Positions 5,207-7,710 of a stretch of DNA of 7,710 nt are shown piece by piece; position 1 is the first letter of the stretch; the number at the start of each line of letters is the position of its first letter. The stretch lies in the NCBI GenBank assembly GCA_025355835.1, contig JANXYW010000238.1:1-7710 (forward strand). Reading direction: 5' to 3'. A program made the position numbers and the translations under genes. The stretch comes from Chloroflexota bacterium (GTDB lineage Bacteria; Chloroflexota; Dehalococcoidia; DSTF01; JACRBR01). The notes below the pieces were generated by a model. That model searched no databases. It was not told the DNA's origin and saw nothing but the letters and a program-made list of their open reading frames with translations.

Positions 5207-6868
5207 ATGGCAGACACACCAAGCTCCCGCCGCGTAGGCGTCTCGGGCGACGTGGAGGTTTCCGCGTATCTCGAAATCGCGCGCGAAAAGTCGGGCGAAG
5301 CGCCCTCCAACCAGGCCCCACAGGCATCCGTCCTCCCCGAGACGGTCGTCGTCATCGACTTCGGCTCGCAGTTCTCGATGCTGATCGCGCGACGCGTGCG
5401 CGAGTGTCACGTTTACTGCGAACTGGTGCCGCACGACGCACCGTGGGAGACGATCGAGAAGCTGAAGCCGCGCGGCGTCATCCTCTCCGGCGGTCCGGCC
5501 AGCATCTACGAACTCGGTGCGCCAACGATCCCGAACTGGGTGTTCGAGCGCAATCTGCCCGTGCTGGGCATCTGCTACGGCATGCACGCCCTCGCGCACC
5601 AGCTCGGCGGCAAGGTTGTCGCTTCTGACCACCGCGAGTACGGTCACGCGACGCTGCACCAGGGCGATGTCGAGTCGCCGATCTTCGACGCGCTTCCGCC
5701 GTCGATGCCGGTGTGGATGTCGCACGGGGACCGCATCACGCAGCTTCCACCCGGTTATTCGTCGATCGCGTATTCCGACAACTCGCCGTTCGCGGCGATG
5801 AGTAACGGGAAGAACGTCTTCGGCATCCAGTTTCACCCGGAAGTCGTGCACACGCCGTACGGGAAGCAGCTCATCGAGAACTTCCTGTACAAGGCGTGCG
5901 GGCTGCGCGGCGACTGGACCGCGGGCAACTTCATCGCCGACGGCATCAACCGCATCCGCAAGCAGGTCGGCGACGGCAAGGTGATCTGCGCGCTCTCCGG
6001 TGGTGTTGACTCCGCCGTGGCCGCGATGCTGGTGCACAAGGCGGTCGGCGACCAGCTCACCTGCATCTTCGTCGACAACGGCTTGATGCGGCGCGAAGAG
6101 CCGGAGCGCGTCGTCGATACGTTCGGGCGCCATATGGAGATCAAGCTCGTCCACGTCGATGCGGCTGAGCGCTTTCTGACGCAGCTCAAGGGCGTTACTG
6201 ATCCGGAGCAAAAGCGCCGCATCGTCGGCGAGACGTTTATCCGCGTGTTCGAGGCCGAGGCCGACAAGATCGGCAAGGTCGACTTCATCGTGCAGGGCAC
6301 GACATATCCGGACGTCGTCGAGAGCGCGACGGGCAGCGGCACGACGGCGAAGATCAAAACGCACCACAACGTTGGCGGATTGCCGAAAGACATGACGTTC
6401 GAAGTAATCGAGCCGCTGCGGTATCTCTTCAAGGACGAGGTGCGTCAGGTCGGTCTCGGCCTCGGCTTGCCGGAGGAGATCGTGTACCGGCAGCCATTCC
6501 CCGGCCCGGGCCTCGCGATTCGGATCATCGGCGAAGTGACACCGGAGCGTGTCACGGTGCTGCAAGCGGCCGACTGGGTCGTGATGAACGAGATTAAAAA
6601 GGCGAAGCTCTACCACGAGCTGTGGCAGTCGTTCGCTGTGCTGACGGATACGCGCTCGGTCGGCGTCATGGGCGACTTCCGCACGTACGGCCACGTCGTC
6701 GCGCTACGCGCCGTCACCGCCGAAGACGCGATGACGGCAGATTGGGCGCGGCTGCCGTACGAGGTGCTGGCGCGCATCAGCAGCCGCATCGTGAACGAAG
6801 TACCCGGCGTGAACCGTGTCGTCTACGACATCACGTCGAAGCCGCCCGGCACGATTGAGTGGGAGTGA
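5207..6868 (+). CDS. guaA: GMP synthase (glutamine-hydrolysing)
   Basis: The 553-residue product converts XMP to GMP with glutamine and ATP, the last step of guanine nucleotide synthesis. The class I glutaminase domain runs from about residue 47 (VVVIDFGSQ) through nucleophile Cys123 in GICYGM to His210 and Glu212 (FHPE). The ATP-pyrophosphatase domain follows with the P-loop SGGVDS at 264-269, then GTTYPDVVESA and KTHHNVGGLP. The dimerisation/XMP domain has PFPGPGLAIRI and ends with KPPGTIEWE, so the enzyme is complete. Two oddities are visible. Residues 1-45 are an extra N-terminal segment before the usual start, and the glutaminase motif normally GICYGMQ has His (CAC) at residue 127. Start 5207 is supported by promoter and ribosome site, and the next in-frame ATG (5379) falls inside the domain. 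purD lies downstream on the same strand, after a small ORF. Confidence 0.97.
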   Translation: MADTPSSRRVGVSGDVEVSAYLEIAREKSGEAPSNQAPQASVLPETVVVIDFGSQFSMLIARRVRECHVYCELVPHDAPWETIEKLKPRGVILSGGPASIYELGAPTIPNWVFERNLPVLGICYGMHALAHQLGGKVVASDHREYGHATLHQGDVESPIFDALPPSMPVWMSHGDRITQLPPGYSSIAYSDNSPFAAMSNGKNVFGIQFHPEVVHTPYGKQLIENFLYKACGLRGDWTAGNFIADGINRIRKQVGDGKVICALSGGVDSAVAAMLVHKAVGDQLTCIFVDNGLMRREEPERVVDTFGRHMEIKLVHVDAAERFLTQLKGVTDPEQKRRIVGETFIRVFEAEADKIGKVDFIVQGTTYPDVVESATGSGTTAKIKTHHNVGGLPKDMTFEVIEPLRYLFKDEVRQVGLGLGLPEEIVYRQPFPGPGLAIRIIGEVTPERVTVLQAADWVVMNEIKKAKLYHELWQSFAVLTDTRSVGVMGDFRTYGHVVALRAVTAEDAMTADWARLPYEVLARISSRIVNEVPGVNRVVYDITSKPPGTIEWE

Positions 6869-6883
6869 CGTCAGGTCACGATC

Positions 6884-6910
6884 CACTAAGAGCACGAAGG
6901 ACACGAAGTC
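6884..6910 (+). repeat. Tandem 9-base units after guaA
   Basis: CACTAAGAG, CACGAAGGA and CACGAAGTC run in register, starting 16 bases after the guaA stop. CACGAAGG-type strings of this period are ones I recall from intergenic DNA of unrelated bacteria, though I could not search. The last unit is degenerate. Confidence 0.6.
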
Positions 6911-6942
6911 GGCGGGGGCTGGAATAAGCCGCAAAGCGCGTA

Positions 6943-6998
6943 GGATAGGCGTCCCCGCCTGTCCGTCCGGCGGAGCCGGACCGACGCTGTGAACAGCG
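6943..6998 (+). repeat. Three consecutive hairpins between guaA and purD
   Basis: Stem 1 pairs GGATAGGCG (6943-6951) with CGCCTGTCC (6956-6964) around TCCC, with one G-U pair. Stem 2 pairs GTCCGGC (6965-6971) with GCCGGAC (6975-6981) around GGA. Stem 3 pairs CGCTG (6985-6989) with CAGCG (6994-6998) around TGAA. The first two abut directly. No T-tract follows, so this is either a REP-like cluster or a processing/attenuation structure in the guaA-purD transcript rather than a standard terminator. Confidence 0.6.
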
Positions 6999-7042
6999 AC
7001 ACAATGGCGACGCAGGTCGCGCGCTCACACACTGGACGAGTT

Positions 7043-7231
7043 ATGACCACTGACCAGCAGCACAGCACGAACGGCCGCATGAAAGTCGAACAGGCGATCA
7101 CTGGTGCGCGCGACGCGATGCAGGAGCGCCAGAAACGCGGCGCGAGGGCTCGCAAGCTGGTGGTGCCGGTGCTCCTCGCGCTCGGCGTGATGTTCGTGTG
7201 GCGGCGCTTCGAGCAGAGCACGGGCGGCTAA
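7043..7231 (+). CDS. Small single-pass membrane protein, unknown function
   Basis: This is a 62-residue ORF from ATG 7043 to TAA 7229-7231. It matches no family I recognise. The first 38 residues are polar and basic, with a probable helix (about 13-32) rich in Lys, Arg, Glu and Gln. Residues 39-53 (LVVPVLLALGVMFVW) are hydrophobic and look like a short membrane segment, followed by RRFEQSTGG. Positive charges on both sides leave the topology open. The open frame continues upstream to GTG 6989 and ATG 7004, but 6989 falls within a hairpin and neither has a ribosome site; 7043 has a weak GGACGAG. The stop lies three bases before the purD ATG, which suggests translational coupling and is the best sign that it is real. 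A role in purine synthesis is not implied by its sequence. Confidence 0.55.
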   Translation: MTTDQQHSTNGRMKVEQAITGARDAMQERQKRGARARKLVVPVLLALGVMFVWRRFEQSTGG

Positions 7232-7234
7232 TCG

Positions 7235-7710
7235 ATGGCCACGAATGCACTGCTGATCGGCGGGGGCGGCCGCGAGCACGCGATCGCGTGGAAACTGCGT
7301 CGATCGCCGCTTCTGGGTGAACTCATCGTCGCGCCGGGCAACGCCGGCATCGCGCAGATCGCGGAGTGTGTAGCCCTCCCCGTGCCCAGCGCTCATGCAT
7401 CCGACGTCGATATCAGCGAATACGGCGCGGCGGTCGTCGCGCTGGCGCGCTCGCGGAAGGTCGATCTCGTCGTCGTTGCACCGGACGATCCGTTGGCGTT
7501 TGGTCTGGTGGATATGCTCGAAGCCGCCGGTATCGCGGCGTTCGGACCGTCGAAGGCTGCCGCGCAGATCGAGGGTTCGAAATCGTTCGCGAAAGACCTC
7601 ATGCGGCGGCACGGCATCCCGATGGGCGGCGTCGAGCGCTTCGACGATTTCGAAATCGCGCGCGCGTATGTCGAGTCGCGGCCGTGTGACGTCGTTGTGA
7701 AAGCCGATGG
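7235..7710 (+). CDS. purD: Phosphoribosylamine-glycine ligase (GAR synthetase), N-terminal part
   Basis: The first 158 codons of PurD are present and the gene runs off the window. PurD joins glycine to 5-phosphoribosylamine with ATP, the second step of de novo purine synthesis. The N-domain shows LLIGGGGREHAIAWK (residues 6-20), VAPGNAG (32-38), VDMLEAAGI, and FGPSKAAAQIEGSK at 103-116. The fragment ends in VVVKADG at 152-158, which leads into the ATP-grasp domain. The usual GPE-x-PL motif reads APDDPL at 82-87, a mild departure from the family. The start ATG 7235 follows the stop of the small membrane ORF by three bases, with only a weak GGGCGG ribosome site, so coupled translation is likely. 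Together with guaA upstream it makes a purine-related plus-strand cluster, although repeats and hairpins separate the two. Confidence 0.95.
   Translation, partial: MATNALLIGGGGREHAIAWKLRRSPLLGELIVAPGNAGIAQIAECVALPVPSAHASDVDISEYGAAVVALARSRKVDLVVVAPDDPLAFGLVDMLEAAGIAAFGPSKAAAQIEGSKSFAKDLMRRHGIPMGGVERFDDFEIARAYVESRPCDVVVKAD

Noticed and set aside
5135..6694. A 519-codon open frame antisense to guaA
   Set aside because: It lies opposite a complete, strongly recognised guaA and has the Arg/His/Asp/Val-rich composition typical of GC-rich antisense frames. Part of it also covers the guaA promoter. No motif or ribosome site supports it.
6989..7042. GTG 6989 or ATG 7004 as start of the small membrane ORF
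   Set aside because: 6989 falls inside hairpin 3 and neither has a ribosome site; the added residues show no feature.
1..7710. CRISPR array, tRNA/rRNA genes, transposase or toxin-antitoxin genes
   Set aside because: No regular repeat-spacer pattern, no cloverleaf or rRNA segment and no transposase or toxin motifs were seen on either strand.

Overview
The window is GC-rich, tightly packed bacterial chromosome made almost entirely of housekeeping genes. Nothing in it looks like a phage, plasmid, CRISPR array or defence island. The mix suggests a high-GC environmental bacterium: a CTC-type ribosomal protein L25, a cyanobacterial-style thioredoxin-like ferredoxin, an actinobacterial-style polyprenyl diphosphate synthase, and REP-like intergenic DNA. 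Chloroflexota (Dehalococcoidia-like) is my best guess, but it rests on general resemblance only and no search was possible.

Layout from the left. Positions 1-643 (+) hold the 3' end of rlmN followed by a thioredoxin-like [2Fe-2S] ferredoxin. A hairpin at 651-674 separates these from the convergent minus-strand unit 1730-703. That unit is a small protein of five tandem 15-residue repeats with a C-terminal membrane segment, followed 14 nt later by rplY. It has a recognisable extended -10 promoter and a strong Shine-Dalgarno. Positions 1743-2060 are gene-free and carry the promoter plus a patchwork of inverted and dispersed repeats. Positions 5112-2061 (minus) carry tsaC, a polyprenyl (probably geranylgeranyl) diphosphate synthase and pgk, all in the same direction and plausibly cotranscribed. 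tsaC is divergent from guaA, which has a near-consensus promoter at 5145-5173. After guaA comes a block of 9-base units and three hairpins, then a 62-codon membrane ORF and the 5' part of purD, three bases apart.

Functionally, guaA and purD are both purine synthesis genes, with the small membrane ORF between them. RlmN (23S rRNA and tRNA methylation), L25 (5S rRNA binding) and TsaC (tRNA t6A37) all concern translation. Pgk is central carbon metabolism and the prenyl synthase feeds isoprenoids. There is no evidence for a complete new system. The least explained items are the 15-residue-repeat membrane protein upstream of rplY, the small membrane ORF before purD, unusual residues in GuaA and Pgk, and several families of short intergenic repeats.
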